Program-made: the position numbers and the translations under genes
Origin: Liolophura sinensis
Lineage: Eukaryota; Mollusca; Polyplacophora; Chitonida; Chitonidae
NCBI RefSeq assembly: GCF_032854445.1
Contig: NW_027018038.1
Coordinates: 1 to 64,000 of the forward strand
DNA: 64,000 nt
Direction of reading: 5' to 3'
Part shown: in pieces, positions 49,513 through 63,820 of the stretch
Position numbering within the stretch: position 1 is the stretch's first letter
How the letters are laid out: every line of letters begins with the position of its first letter
Notes under the pieces: generated by a model
The model's database searches: none
The model's input: the letters and a program-made list of their open reading frames with translations, nothing else
Told to the model about the DNA's origin: nothing

Positions 49513-49578
49513 ACTAAAAGAATATAATGTATTCAGTCTTTGGTTTACAAGACCAATGCTTATTAAAGCTTTTTTAGC
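49512..49578 (-). tRNA. trnT: tRNA-Thr(TGT), copy 4
   Basis: As 2931-2997. Confidence 0.92.
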
Positions 49579-49592
49579 GGATTTATTAAGAT

Positions 49593-49895
49593 ATGATAAG
49601 ACTTTTTAATTCTATTTTTAGTGTTGGGGTAGTAATGAGGATTCTTTCTTTAATAGTTTTTTGTCTACAGCGAAAACACTTACTAAACTCTCTTTTAGCA
49701 TTAGAAATAATAATGTTATCGATTTTTTTGGTTGTACTAGCTTCTAGCGCTAATATTAGGAGAGAAGGAATTATAGTTTTTGTAATATTAACTTTGGCTG
49801 CTTCAGAAGCAGCTTTGGGGTTAAGTTTATTAGTAATTTTAATTCGTAGACATGGGAATGACTACGTTTCTTCTTTATCAATACATAAGTGTTAG
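49593..49895 (+). CDS. nad4L: NADH dehydrogenase subunit 4L, copy 4
   Basis: 100 aa, as 3012-3314. Confidence 0.95.
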   Translation: MIRLFNSIFSVGVVMRILSLIVFCLQRKHLLNSLLALEIIMLSIFLVVLASSANIRREGIIVFVILTLAASEAALGLSLLVILIRRHGNDYVSSLSIHKC

Positions 49896-51241
49896 CTTCC
49901 TTAATTCTATCTTTCTTAGCTGTGTTTTTAACGAGAAATAAAAAGTGGAAGTGATACTATAGGAGATGAAGATTTTTATTGATGTTTCTTTTTATTTTGT
50001 TTTATTTTTACTCTTCTATAGGGGTTCCTAAAATTATTGGATTCTTGTTTGCGGATTCTTTATCTATTGTTTTGATTTTACTAAGGTGTTGAATTTCTTC
50101 TTTGATAATTTTGAGCAGAGGAGCAATTTTGTTTAAAAATTTTAGTAGTGGGGTTTTCTGTAATTCTGTAATTATTTTAAATCTAATAATTATTTTAGTT
50201 TTTATACAAGAAAATTTTATTTTATTTTATATCTTTTTCGAAGGCTCTTTAGTACCTACGCTTTTGTTAATTTTAATTTGAGGGTATCAGCCGGAGCGCC
50301 TTCAGGCTGGAATATATATAGTAATTTATACAGTAGCGGGAGCATTGCCTTTCTTGCTTAATTTGGTTTTTTTGTTCAAAGCTAATGGGTCTCTTTCTTT
50401 ATTAATAAAATGAGGCTTGCCTTTTTTTATAAGAGATTTAATATTTTTTCTATGATGATTCTTTATAATTTTGGTTTTTCTTGTTAAACTTCCTTTATTT
50501 GGGGTTCACTTGTGATTACCTAAAGCCCATGTAGAAGCTCCAGTTGCTGGTTCTATAATTTTAGCAGCTCTTTTATTAAAGCTGGGGGGCTACGGCTTAA
50601 CTCGAATTGTTATAATTTTTCCTAAAATTAATATAACTTTAAGAAGATCTTTATTGATTTTTAGAATTATAGGAGGGGTTTTAAGAAGAATGGTGTGTAT
50701 TCGTCAAATCGATATAAAAAGGTTAATTGCCTATTCTTCTATTGGTCATATGGGCTTGATGGCTGGGAGAATCTTGAGTGGTAGATTTTGAGGATTATCT
50801 GGGGGAGTAATAATAATGGTTGGTCATGCTTTTTCTTCGTCGGGCCTTTTTTTCATAGCCAATATTTTTTATAATAAAAGAGGATCTCGAAGAATCCTAA
50901 TTTGTAAAGGATTTATTTGTATTTTACCGATTTTAAGACTATCTTTATTTCTATTATGTTCTGCTAATATAGCTGCTCCGCCTTCGTTAAACTTATTGAG
51001 AGAAATTATAATAATTATTAGGATTTTAAAAGTATCTCCTTTTCTTTTCTTTCCTTTAGCAATCCTAAGATTTTTAGTAGCTGTTTATAGTTTATTTTTG
51101 TACACTAACACTCAGCACGGACAGTTCTCAAGTTTTATTAACCCTTTCAATGGGGTAGGGATTTTAACTTATTTAGTTATCTTTATACATTGAATTCCTG
51201 TTCAATTAACTTTATTAATCGGAGGATTATTTTTTTGTTAA
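49889..51241 (+). CDS. nad4: NADH dehydrogenase subunit 4, copy 4
   Basis: GTG start, 450 aa, as 3308-4660. Intact. Confidence 0.95.
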
Positions 51242-51299
51242 CTTAGTTTATAAAAACATTAGATTGTGATTCTAAAATAAAGGCTTTACTTAGTTAACA
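51237..51299 (+). tRNA. trnH: tRNA-His(GTG), copy 4
   Basis: As 4656-4718. Confidence 0.94.
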
Positions 51300-53015
51300 A
51301 TGAAATTTATTATGAATAGCAGGTTATTTGCTTCGTTATTTCTTTTTTTTTATGTATTTTTAGGGGTAAAGGCGGTAGCTATACTTATATATTACCATAA
51401 GAGAGTTTTATTACATATTATTTTTTTCGAATTAAATTCTGTTTTTATAACCTTTCCTGTTATCTTTGATTGAAAAAGAATTATATTTAGAGTTCTAGTT
51501 TGTTTTATTTCTAGCTGCGTAATATTTTTCTCTAAAAGTTACATATCTAATGATATTTTTTTATCTCGGTTTGTTTGAATTGTTATATTATTTGTTTTAT
51601 CCATAAATTTTTTGATTTTTATTCCAAATTTAATTTCTTTATTATTAGGCTGAGATGGGCTAGGGTTAGTTTCATTTTGTTTGGTGATTTATTATCAAAA
51701 TCCTAAATCATTAGGGGCCGGATTAATAACCGCTTTTATAAATCGGATTGGAGATGTTGGGATTTTAATAAGAGCTGGTTGAATGTTTAGCCAAGGGCAT
51801 TGAGATGGTACTTTTATTTGAAATTTTGATATAAGATATATAAGAGCTTTTATAATTCTTCTAGCAGGTATAACTAAAAGTGCTCAAATTCCTTTTTGCA
51901 GATGACTTCCAGCTGCTATGGCGGCTCCAACCCCTGTCTCAGCTTTAGTTCATTCCTCTACCTTGGTCACAGCCGGGGTTTTTCTTTTAATTCGATTTTT
52001 TTCTTTCTTAGACCAGCTTGTATGGTTTAAACCAGCAGTTTTATTCATTTCAGTAAGAACTATATTAATAGCAGGAATTGCAGCCAACTTTGAAATAGAT
52101 TTAAAAAAAATCATTGCCTTGTCTACTTTAAGCCAGCTAGGAGTAATGATAATAAGGATTGGAATTGGTTATCCTGAGTTAGCTTTGATTCATTTATTTA
52201 CTCATGCTTTATTCAAGGCCCTTCTCTTCTTGTGTGCCGGAAATATTATTCATCTCCATAATAATAATCAAGACATTCGAAAAATAAGACAGCTTTGGAA
52301 ACATTTGCCTGTAACTAGAACTTGTTTTAATATTGCTAACCTAGCTTTATGTGGAATTCCATTTTTCGCAGGATTTTATTCTAAAGATTACATTATTGAG
52401 ATAATAATTTTTGATCAAATAAACTTGGTTACAAGAATAATAGTTTTCTTGGCTACTTTTTTAACTGTAATATACTCTGTCCGTTTGTCAATTCTTGTTT
52501 TCTGAAGTTCTATAACTCAAAATCCCTATCTATGCAATAGAGATGAAGATATTTATATTCTTATGCCTCTATTAATATTAACAAGAGGGGCTATCTTAAG
52601 AGGGGCGGCTTTTTCTTGATTGATAATAAGACCTGCGCTTATTCCTTTTATTAGTATATTTGACAAAATATTAGTTTTATCTCTAACAGTGGTCAGAGGG
52701 GCTATAGGAGGAATTTTATTTAGAAATGCTTTTCACAAAAAAAAGATAATAATCAATGATTTTTTTTCATACATATGATTTATATCTCTTTTAAGCAATA
52801 ACTTTGTTAGTATTCCGGTTCTAAAGTCAGGACAAATAGCCCTTAAAGTTTTAGACTTAGGTTGGTTAGAAAACATCAGGGGAGAAGGAATTTTTAGATT
52901 TTTAATCAACTGTTCTAGTAATAACCAAAAAAGTCAAGGAAATTTATTTAACTCTATTGTTAGATTAAGTCTAATCACTTTAAGATTTTTTCCTCTTTTT
53001 TTCTATTTTTTCTAA
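51300..53015 (+). CDS. nad5: NADH dehydrogenase subunit 5, copy 4
   Basis: 571 aa, as 4719-6434. Intact. Confidence 0.96.
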
Positions 53016-53018
53016 TAG

Positions 53019-53084
53019 GATATGTAGCTTATTGATAAGAGCGTAGCAGTGAAGTTGCTAAGGAATTATGTTTTAATTATATCT
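53019..53084 (+). tRNA. trnF: tRNA-Phe(GAA), copy 4
   Basis: As 6438-6503. Junction inverted repeat at 53092-53107. Confidence 0.91.
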
Positions 53085-53121
53085 ATTAGCGTTATATAAC
53101 TATATAAATCTAATTATTTAT

Positions 53122-53820
53122 CTATAGTTCAGGGTGATCGTCTGAGTAAAGAGTAATTAATAATGAAAAAATATAAGCTTGAATTAAGCTAACTCCAACT
53201 TCGAACATAAAATAAAAAATCTCAATAAAAATTAAAAGTAAAATGATGATTGAAGAGTATCTAAAAATACCTGCTCTTAAATAAGCCCCAATAAGACCTA
53301 AAATAATATGGCCAGCTCTTATATTTGCGGTTAACCGAATTGATAAAGTAATAGGTCGAACAGAAATACTAACTGTCTCAACTAGAACTAGAAATGGATT
53401 TAAAACCCTAGGGGCTCCTCTTGGTAAAAAATGAGAAATTACTCTTTTTAAATTAAAAAATACTCCCGATAGGATCAAAGCAAATCAAAGAGGAAGCCCA
53501 AAAGAAAAAGCAAAGACTAAGTGACTAGTGATTCTAAAAACATAAGGAGATAGGCCCAGAAGATTTATAATAATTAATATTATAAAAATAGAAATAACGG
53601 CATTGTTAAAACCACTTATTCTTCCTCCTTTTGTCCGTATTGCCTGTATTATCATAAATCCCTTAATCTTAATTACAAAAGCAGCTCAACGCGAAGATCC
53701 TCTTCAATAAAGCCTTTGGATATAATATAACGGCAATGCTCTTATTATTCAAATTAAAGGAATTTTTTTCAGAATAGTAAAGTTTTGTTCATCAAATCTA
53801 GAGAAGATATCTATTAACAT
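53122..53820 (-). CDS. atp6: ATP synthase F0 subunit 6, copy 4
   Basis: 232 aa, as 6541-7239. Intact. Confidence 0.95.
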
Positions 53821-53839
53821 TTTATTAAAACATATTAAA

Positions 53840-54001
53840 TTATCATATTCAACTTTTATTTTTAGTTTTTCTGGATTTTCTTTCTTTCTTAACATAGTAT
53901 TCTTTCTTTTTTATTCATCAGATTGAAATTATAATAAAAAAAACTATAGATCAAAAGAGAAAAATCAACAATAATCAATTTAAAGGGGCTAGCTGAGGCA
54001 T
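53840..54001 (-). CDS. atp8: ATP synthase F0 subunit 8, copy 4
   Basis: 53 aa, as 7259-7420. Confidence 0.93.
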
Positions 54002-54067
54002 AAAGAAATACTAACTTAGTAGTAACTAAAACTTGACAAGTTTTTATTATGAATTAACTAACTTCTT
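54002..54067 (-). tRNA. trnD: tRNA-Asp(GTC), copy 4
   Basis: As 7421-7486. Confidence 0.92.
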
Positions 54068-54758
54068 AATTATCAGAAGTAAATCTTAAAATTCAATTGA
54101 TAAATGAATTTGTATCTACCACTTCCAATACAATTGGTATAAAAGAATGATTAGCCCCACAAATCTCAGAACACTGTCCATAAAATACTCCGGGGATCTT
54201 AGAAATAAATCTGAGTTGATTAAGACGCCCAGGAACAGCATCAGCTTTTATTCCTATTGAAGGAACTGTTCAGGAATGAAGAACGTCAGCTGCTGTAACT
54301 AATACCCGAACTTTAGAATTTATAGGAACCACTCTTCGATGATCTACTTCTAATAATCGATAATCCCCCCTATTCAATTCTTCAGTCGGAAGTATATAAG
54401 AATCAAATTCCACTGTCAGAAAGTCCGAGTATTCATATCTTCAATATCATTGATGTCCAATAGCTTTTACAGTTAAAACAGGAGATTCAACTTCATCTAG
54501 CAGATATAATAATCGTAAAGAAGGAAAAGCTAAAAAAATTAAAATAACCGCTGGAAGAATAGTTCAAATAGTTTCAATTTCCTGCCTTTCTAAAGTAAAC
54601 CGAGATGTTATTTTGTTAGACATTAATGAAATAGCAGCATATATTAAGAGTCTAATAATTATAATTAGTACTAATATTGCATGATCATGAAAAAAAATTA
54701 GTTGCTCCATTATAGGAGATGCCGCATCTTGAAATCCTCATTGTCCTCAAAAAGCCAT
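54066..54758 (-). CDS. cox2: Cytochrome c oxidase subunit II, copy 4
   Basis: 230 aa, as 7485-8177. Intact. Confidence 0.97.
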
Positions 54759-54766
54759 ATCTTAAC

Positions 54767-56299
<1,533 letters not shown>

Positions 56300-56300
56300 A

Positions 56301-57320
56301 CTAAATTAAAGCTCCCAAATAATTAATAAAACAAATACCTCCTAAATTTAATACTAAAAATATGCTAATAAAAAAAAATTCTTTTTTATTCATTTTTTTT
56401 CAAGAAACAGAACTCCTTAAAATTACAGAGAACCCTAGAATTAAATAATAATATAATCTAATTATTGATCCTAAAATTAAAATAAAAGGCAAAAAAAGAA
56501 TATTTATAACAATTAGCTTCCTAAGAACCAATCACTTAGAAAAAAATCCTAATAAAGGGGGTATTCCCCCGAGTGAAATAATAGTTACGCAAAAGCACGC
56601 TCGTGAGAATTTTCTTCATATAAAAATACTTAAGAATTGTTGACTATTTTTAACTTCCTCTGTTAAAAATAAACTTAGTGCGGAAAATAAGATTAAAGAA
56701 TACAGAAAAAGGTAAATAAAAGATATTTCTACTCTGATTAAAGATGCAGAGATCATTCAACCATTATGAAGAATTGAAGAATAGGCTAATAATCCTCGAA
56801 TAGAAGTTTGATTAAGTCCACCAACCCCTCCAAAGAATCTTGATATTAATACCATTATAATTGCTTGGATAGACGAGATATAGAAAAAAAAACAAATGAG
56901 AAATAAAGGAGCAACTTTCTGTCAAGTTATTAATAAAGAATTAGATACCCAAGACAAACCGCTGATTACTCCTGGAAGTCAAAAGTGAAAAGGTGCTATC
57001 CCCATTTTTAATAGAAGACTTATTATAATAAAACTTCTACTAAAAATTTTCCTTCTTACTATAGATCAATCTCCTTGCTCTCAAAATACTATAGAAGCTA
57101 ATAAAAGCAGTAAAGCTGAAGCTACTGCTTGAATCAAGAAATACTTAATTGCAGATTCAACCTCTTCACTTAATCCTTTCTGCACTATTATTGGAATAAA
57201 ACTTATTAAATTTACTTCCAAACCGAGTCAAGCCCCGAATCAATGCGTAGAACACAAGGAAAAAATTCTACTAGAAAACATAATAAGTATAAATATTGTA
57301 ACAAATGGAAAATTTAACAA
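56301..57320 (-). CDS. nad2: NADH dehydrogenase subunit 2, copy 4
   Basis: 339 aa from a TTG start, as 9720-10739. Confidence 0.93.
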
Positions 57321-57329
57321 CTTAAAAAA

Positions 57330-57390
57330 TAAAATGGAGTTGAACCACTTAAGTTATAGTTAGCAGCTACAGCTTGTTCCGAACTATTTT
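57330..57390 (-). tRNA. trnS1: tRNA-Ser(AGN), copy 4
   Basis: As 10749-10809. Confidence 0.82.
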
Positions 57391-57746
57391 TAACTATTTA
57401 CCCATTTTAACCTTCCCTGAGCTCATTCATATAAAGTTCCTCCCAATAAAACTAAAATAATAAGAATAGCTGTAATTAACGAAAAAACGTCTGAACTTAT
57501 GTTACTAGAGATTAAATATGGTAATAAAAGAATAATTTCAACATCAAAAATTAAAAAAATAACAGTAATTAAAAAAAATCGCAGAGAAAAAGGAAGCCGA
57601 GAATTTCTTTTTGGGTCAAATCCACATTCAAAAGCTGATCTCTTTTCTCGATTTTCCTTCTTCTTTTTTGTCATAAATAAAGCTACATAAGAAAGAATAA
57701 AACTAAGAATTAAATTAAATCTAAAAAATCTTAACAGTAACATCAT
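57390..57746 (-). CDS. nad3: NADH dehydrogenase subunit 3, copy 4
   Basis: 118 aa, as 10809-11165. Confidence 0.95.
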
Positions 57747-57747
57747 A

Positions 57748-57814
57748 AGGCATTAAAGATTATTAATCTTTTAATTTACAACATCAATGTAATCCGTTCT
57801 TCCGGCGTAATACC
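57748..57814 (-). tRNA. trnI: tRNA-Ile(GAT), copy 4
   Basis: As 11167-11233. Confidence 0.94.
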
Positions 57815-57880
57815 TGAATAGATAATATTTTTATTCCTTTTTAGTTAACAGCTAAATGCTTCATCAGAGCTTCTATTCAG
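57813..57880 (-). tRNA. trnN: tRNA-Asn(GTT), copy 4
   Basis: As 11232-11299. Confidence 0.93.
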
Positions 57881-57902
57881 TATATTCAATAATCTTAGAA
57901 CA

Positions 57903-57961
57903 GTTCTATTTGTTATTTTATGAGCCGAAATCATAAGGGTTAGCTAAGACAGACAATAGAA
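57903..57961 (-). tRNA. trnR: tRNA-Arg(TCG), copy 4
   Basis: As 11322-11380. Confidence 0.86.
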
Positions 57962-58027
57962 TGGGATAGAGGATAAAATTCCTATTATTTAAATGCAAAT
58001 TAAATCTTTTTTTTAAAGTACTGTCCC
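57962..58027 (-). tRNA. trnA: tRNA-Ala(TGC), copy 4
   Basis: As 11381-11446. Confidence 0.92.
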
Positions 58028-58087
58028 TAAGGATATAATATTATCATAACTAAATTAAAAGTTTAGTACCTTTCTTAGGTTACTTAG
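58026..58087 (-). tRNA. trnK: tRNA-Lys(TTT), copy 4
   Basis: As 11445-11506. Confidence 0.92.
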
Positions 58088-58116
58088 AGTAAATTATTTA
58101 TCAATATTTTGTTAAC

Positions 58117-58896
58117 TTACGATCCTCATCAGTAAATCGAAATGTAAAGAAATAGTCATACTACATCAACAAAGTGTCAATACCAAGCTGCTGCTTCAAA
58201 CCCAAAATGATGATTAGCAGAAAAATGATACATCATATTTCGTACTAAGGTAATCAACAAGAATGTACTTCCAATTAAAACATGGAGTCCATGAAATCCT
58301 GTAGCAACAAAAAAAGTTGACCCATAACACCTATCTGCAATTGTAAATGAAGTCTCTATGTATTCCCCTGCTTGTAAGAAAGTAAAATAAATACCTAAAA
58401 GAACTGTGACCGTCAAAGCATAGTTTGTTCTTTTTCAATTACCCTCAAGTAATCTATGATGAGCCCAAGTTACTCTTACTCCAGAAGCTAATAAGACAGC
58501 TGTATTTAATAAAGGGACTTGAAAAGGATTAAGCGGAACGATTCCTCTTGGAGGTCAATTTATACCAATTTCTGGAGTGGGGGCTAGTCTTGAATGAAAA
58601 TAAGCCCAAAAAAAAGCAAAAAAGAAAAGTACTTCGGAAGTAATAAATAAAATTATTCCTCATCGCAATCCCTGAGATACTTTTAAGGTATGATACCCTT
58701 GAAAAGTGCTCTCCCGAATAACATCACGTCATCATTGGATTATCGTTAGTATAATAAGAAGAATTCCTAGAGAGTAAAGTAACACAGAATGCCCGTGAAA
58801 CCATCTTGCTAATCCTACAGTAAGACAAAAAGCCCCCATTGATCCTGTTAAAGGCCAGGGACTAAACTCAACCAAATGAAATGGGTTTCGAATCAT
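58117..58896 (-). CDS. cox3: Cytochrome c oxidase subunit III, copy 4
   Basis: 259 aa, as 11536-12315. Intact. Confidence 0.97.
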
Positions 58897-59403
<507 letters not shown>

Positions 59404-59463
59404 AGATTGTAGTGTAATTTTGCACAATTGATTTTCATTCAATTAGTATATATCTGTTATCTT
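59404..59463 (+). tRNA. trnE: tRNA-Glu(TTC), copy 4
   Basis: As 12839-12898, ends approximate. Confidence 0.75.
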
Positions 59464-59481
59464 TCTTATTATGTTTTACTT

Positions 59482-59550
59482 GTTATCTTAGTATATATAA
59501 GTACAGCTATTTTCCACATAGTAAGGTTAACAAAGATGTTAAAGATAATA
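59482..59550 (+). tRNA. trnG: tRNA-Gly(TCC), copy 4
   Basis: As 12917-12985. Confidence 0.91.
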
Positions 59551-59597
59551 TAAATAGACCACACAAGTAAAATAAAACCCTATATTTTAAATCAAAT

Positions 59598-59668
59598 TAA
59601 AAAGTGGTGTAGAGAAAAGCCCGTAGGATTTTGATTCCTAAAGAAAAAATTAAATATTTTTCTTTTTA
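59598..59668 (+). tRNA. trnQ: tRNA-Gln(TTG), copy 4
   Basis: As 13033-13103. Confidence 0.88.
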
Positions 59669-59733
59669 AAACACTAAGTTAAAAAACTACAGGTCTTCAA
59701 AACCTGAAATGAGATATTGATTCTCGTGTTTTG
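59668..59733 (+). tRNA. trnW: tRNA-Trp(TCA), copy 4
   Basis: As 13103-13168. Confidence 0.94.
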
Positions 59734-59739
59734 TTATAA

Positions 59740-59804
59740 AGCAAGATGGCTGAATTGAAGGCGGTAAATTGTAGCTTTGCTAATGAAATATATTTCTCTT
59801 GTTG
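59740..59804 (+). tRNA. trnY: tRNA-Tyr(GTA), copy 4
   Basis: As 13175-13239. Confidence 0.92.
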
Positions 59805-59864
59805 GTTTCGTAGTTGAATTACAATAGTGAATTGCAGGTTCATTGGTGCCTTGCGGCTGAAACT
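59805..59864 (+). tRNA. trnC: tRNA-Cys(GCA), copy 4
   Basis: As 13240-13299. Confidence 0.9.
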
Positions 59865-59884
59865 TTAGAATTATTTATTAAAAT

Positions 59885-59949
59885 AGTAAGATAAGCTAAG
59901 TTAAGCTATTGGGTTCATACCTCAATTATGAGATAAATCTCTCTTATTA
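59885..59949 (+). tRNA. trnM: tRNA-Met(CAT), copy 4
   Basis: As 13320-13384. Confidence 0.93.
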
Positions 59950-60802
59950 GGAGAATTTGGTTTTGGTTTTGATTTGGCTTGTGCTAGCGATAACACATGA
60001 TAGTTTTGTTTGAAACTGTAAGTTATGTATCTATCTTTTTGGCTCTTAAAGAGGTTAGTCAGATGGGTTTGTTATTATCAAAGATATTGATGACAGAAAT
60101 ATTTACAACATCAGTGTAGAATATTAATCAAAAAGGGAACTTTGTATTAGGCAGGGCTAATAAAGGTAGCTAAATTTGTGCCAGCAGCTGCGGTTAAACA
60201 ATAAGCTTAAGTCAAATAAAGGCGGTAAAAAATAGTTATGTGATTAAAAGTCATTTTTTGTATTATATAAAGGTAGAATTTTAATATAAATGCAGAGTTA
60301 ATTTGTGGCTATGTGCAGAATCTGTGAAGCTTTTAGTTAAAACTGGGATTAGATACCCCATTATTAGGAAATTAAATTTGTTTACCTGGGGATTACGAGC
60401 TATAGCTTAAAATCCAAAAGACTTGGCGGTACTTTAATTTCCGTCCAGGGGAGCCTGTCCTTTAAATCGATAATCCACGTTAAACCTTACTTTACTTATT
60501 TATTTAATTAGCTTGTATACTGCCGTCATCAGCTTACGCTTGAGGCTAATAAAGTTGGCTTTTTAATTTAGTATTTTTATGTCAGGTCAAAGTGCAGCTT
60601 ATGGTAAAGTAGTGATGGGTTACAATTTAAATTCGAATTTCTGTAGTTTTATTGCAATAAAGAATGAACGGTGGACTTGGAAGTAATATTTATTTAGAAT
60701 AATAATATGAATGTGGTTACTAAAGTGTGTACATATCGCCCGTCGCTCTCTTAAAAATAAGAGATAAGTCGTAACATAGTAGGGGTAGCTGAAGCTGTTC
60801 CT
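59950..60802 (+). rRNA. rrnS: 12S rRNA, copy 4
   Basis: As 13385-14237. Confidence 0.96.
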
Positions 60803-60868
60803 TAGGATATAGCATAGTAAAATGTTTTTTATTTACACTGAAAAGAGGGTTGATTAAACCTATCCTAA
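60803..60868 (+). tRNA. trnV: tRNA-Val(TAC), copy 4
   Basis: As 14238-14303. Confidence 0.93.
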
Positions 60869-62164
60869 ATAGCTAAAAATTTATTTAAATGATATTTGTT
60901 AAAAATATTAAAGTTTTTGCGGGCTAGTAGTTTAAACGAAAGTCATAGAGAAAACGAAAGTACTGTAAAGGAAAATATTAAATATATATGATAGTATAAA
61001 TTAATTTTAGTACCTTTTGCATTATGGTTTAACGAGAAATAAGCTTGTTTTAATGTTTTCTAGAAAGAAGAAGAGTTATATTCAGACGAATGAATAGTGT
61101 AGCATAACTATTTTTAGATCTGTTTATGGTAGTGAAACGCTAACGGATTTTCTGATAGCTAGTTGGAAGAGAAAAGCATTTGAGTGCGATTTATAAATGA
61201 AAAATAAAGTGTGATTTAGCTTGATTTTTATTTGTAAGTTTTTGTTTTTTAGGTTGAGCTAAAAAATTGATGAAAATTTATGGTTAAATTTAATGTAATG
61301 TAGGTTTAATAGTTTCTATCATTTTTACGGTTTTATAACGAAGTTTTATTAGGATTGTATGATTAAAATTTTCTGTTTATATTTTCCCTTAATTTGTAAT
61401 TATGTTGAATTTAATATTTATGTTGAAATTAGTATTGGTTTATTTCTTGCTTGATGGTTTTGAACTTAAAGCTGAAACTTTTTATATATATTGAAATGAG
61501 AAAAAGGAACTCGGCAAATATGAATTTCGCCTGTTTATCAAAAACATCGCTCTTTGTAAATATAAAATAAGGAGTCGTACCTGCCCGGTGAAAAATTTAA
61601 CGGCCGCAGTACCCTGACTGTGCAAAGGTAGCATAATCATTTGCCTTTTAATTGAAGGCTGGAATGAATGGTTTGACGAAATTCTTCTGTCTCTATCTTA
61701 TTAAATAGAATTTAATTTTTAGGTGAAGAAGCCTGAATGAAGTCAAAAGACGAAAAGACCCTGTCGAACTTTAGAGTAATTATAAAATTATATGCTTTTT
61801 AGAATAAATGTTTTTTAGAATTTCTCTTTTGTTGGGGTGACAGAAGAACAGATAAAGCTTCTTTTAGTTGAGGAAACTTATATGTTGAAAAGATCCATAA
61901 AAATTTATGATAGTAAGATAAGTTACCGCAGGGATAACAGCGTTATTTTTCTGGAGAGTTCAAATTGAAGGAAAAGATTGCGACCTCGATGTTGGATTGG
62001 AATACCTAATAGGCGGAGAAGCTTGTTGTTGGGGGTCTGTTCGACCTTTAAATTTCCACATGATCTGAGTTCAAACCGGTGTAAGCCAGGTTGGTTTCTA
62101 TCTTTGATAAAATATTATTGGTTTTAGTACGAAAGGATTAAGCTGATAAAAATTTTTTATAGAT
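60869..62164 (+). rRNA. rrnL: 16S rRNA, copy 4
   Basis: As 14304-15599, continuous into the partial fifth unit. Confidence 0.96.
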
Positions 62165-62232
62165 GTCAAGTTAGCAAAATAGTGCAAATAGTTTAGAACT
62201 ATTATATGAAGGTTAAAATCCATCATTTGATA
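62165..62232 (+). tRNA. trnL1: tRNA-Leu(CUN), copy 5
   Basis: As 63-130, shifted by 62102. Confidence 0.93.
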
Positions 62233-62245
62233 TATTGTTTTATGA

Positions 62246-62310
62246 ACTAAAGTGGCAGAGTAGTGCAATAGAGTTAAGTTCTATAAATAGATTGGGAGAT
62301 CTCTTTAGTT
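62246..62310 (+). tRNA. trnL2: tRNA-Leu(UUR), copy 5
   Basis: As 144-208. Confidence 0.93.
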
Positions 62311-63261
62311 GTGAAGGTTAGTTTTGTATGAATGGTTGTTTCTTATGTTTGTATTCTTTTAAGTGTAGCTTTTTTTACTCTTTTTGAGCGTAAGGGGTTA
62401 GGGTATGTTCAAATTCGCAAAGGGCCTAATAAAGTAGGATATATAGGAGTAATTCAGCCTTTAGCTGATGCTTTGAAGTTATTTTTGAAAGAGGAAAGGG
62501 GAATTAGAGTATCAAATAAAGGACCTTATTATGTGGGGCCGGGGTTGAGTTTAGTTTTATCTTTATGTCTTTGATCTTTATATTGAACTAATTTTAGGGT
62601 ATGGAGGATAGAGCTTAGAGTTATGTTTTTTTTGTGTGTTTCTGCTCTTAATGTTTATGGTACTATGGTTAGGGGGTGAGCTTCTAATTCTAAGTATTCG
62701 CTTCTTGGGGCTCTTCGAGCAGTGGCACAGACAATTTCTTATGAAGTGAGGTTATTTTTACTTTTATTATCCGTTATTAGCTTAAGAGGTAGATTAAGTT
62801 TTAGTAAGATTGGCTTATTTCAATATTCATTTTGGAACATAGTAATTTTGTTTCCTGTTTTTTTTATATGGCTTGTTGTTTGTGTGGCGGAGACTAATCG
62901 GGCTCCTTTTGACTTTGCTGAAGGAGAATCAGAGCTAGTCTCTGGGTTTAATGTAGAATATGGTGGAGGTGTTTTTGCTCTAATTTTTCTTGCTGAATAT
63001 GCAAGAATTTTGTTTATAAGAATAATAACTTCCATTATTTTTCTAGGGGAACAAAATATAAGGATTTTTAGTCTTTTTTTTTTCTGAAGTAAGGTGGTGA
63101 TTGTTAGATTTTTCTTTATTTGAATTCGAGGGACTTACCCCCGTTTTCGTTATGATCTTCTAATGAAATTGACTTGGCTGAGTTTGTTGCCAGTTTCTTT
63201 GTTTGTGTTAGTTTGAGGAGTTGCTTTTAAATTTTTAGTTGTAGTTTTTGGGATCAGATAG
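62311..63261 (+). CDS. nad1: NADH dehydrogenase subunit 1, copy 5
   Basis: Fifth copy, complete, 316 aa from GTG. Matches copy 1. Confidence 0.95.
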
Positions 63262-63318
63262 CAAGATATCTTGTTTTTTGACTTCCAATGCCAATGTTTT
63301 GTTTTAAACTACTATCTG
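63254..63318 (-). tRNA. trnP: tRNA-Pro(TGG), copy 5
   Basis: Antisense orientation, as 1152-1216. Confidence 0.85.
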
Positions 63319-63321
63319 GAC

Positions 63322-63819
63322 ATGACTATGCTATCTTTGTTTTCTTTAATTTTAAGAATTGGATTTATCTTACCCATAGTGTCGCAGCCTTTGTCAATGG
63401 GAAGTTTAATTTTGATTAATAGGTTTATAATTAGGATCTGTGTTTTTTTCGAGAGGGGGAGTTGGTTTGGATTTATTTTATTTTTAATTTATATTGGAGG
63501 CCTATTAGTAATATTTGCCTATGTCACAGCATTAACTCCTAACTTAGTATTTAAGAAAGGAAGTTTAAAGTTTGGGTTTTTTTTGATATATTTTTTTTGA
63601 GTTAGTTTATTCTTATGTAGTAGTGTTGTTGGGATCCCTGGGGAAGTAGAAAGACTTTCACTTCTATGGGAAGGAGGATATCATAAGCAAGGGATATCCT
63701 TATTCTCTTTTTTTGGGGGAATGACTGCAAGGGGGTTAGTTCTTATTCTGTTGTTTATTTTGCTATGTGTAGTTAAAGTTTGCTATAAAAGCAAGGGAGC
63801 CTTACGTCCTTATAAGTAA
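63322..63819 (+). CDS. nad6: NADH dehydrogenase subunit 6, copy 5
   Basis: 165 aa, complete, as 1220-1717. Confidence 0.93.
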
Positions 63820-63820
63820 T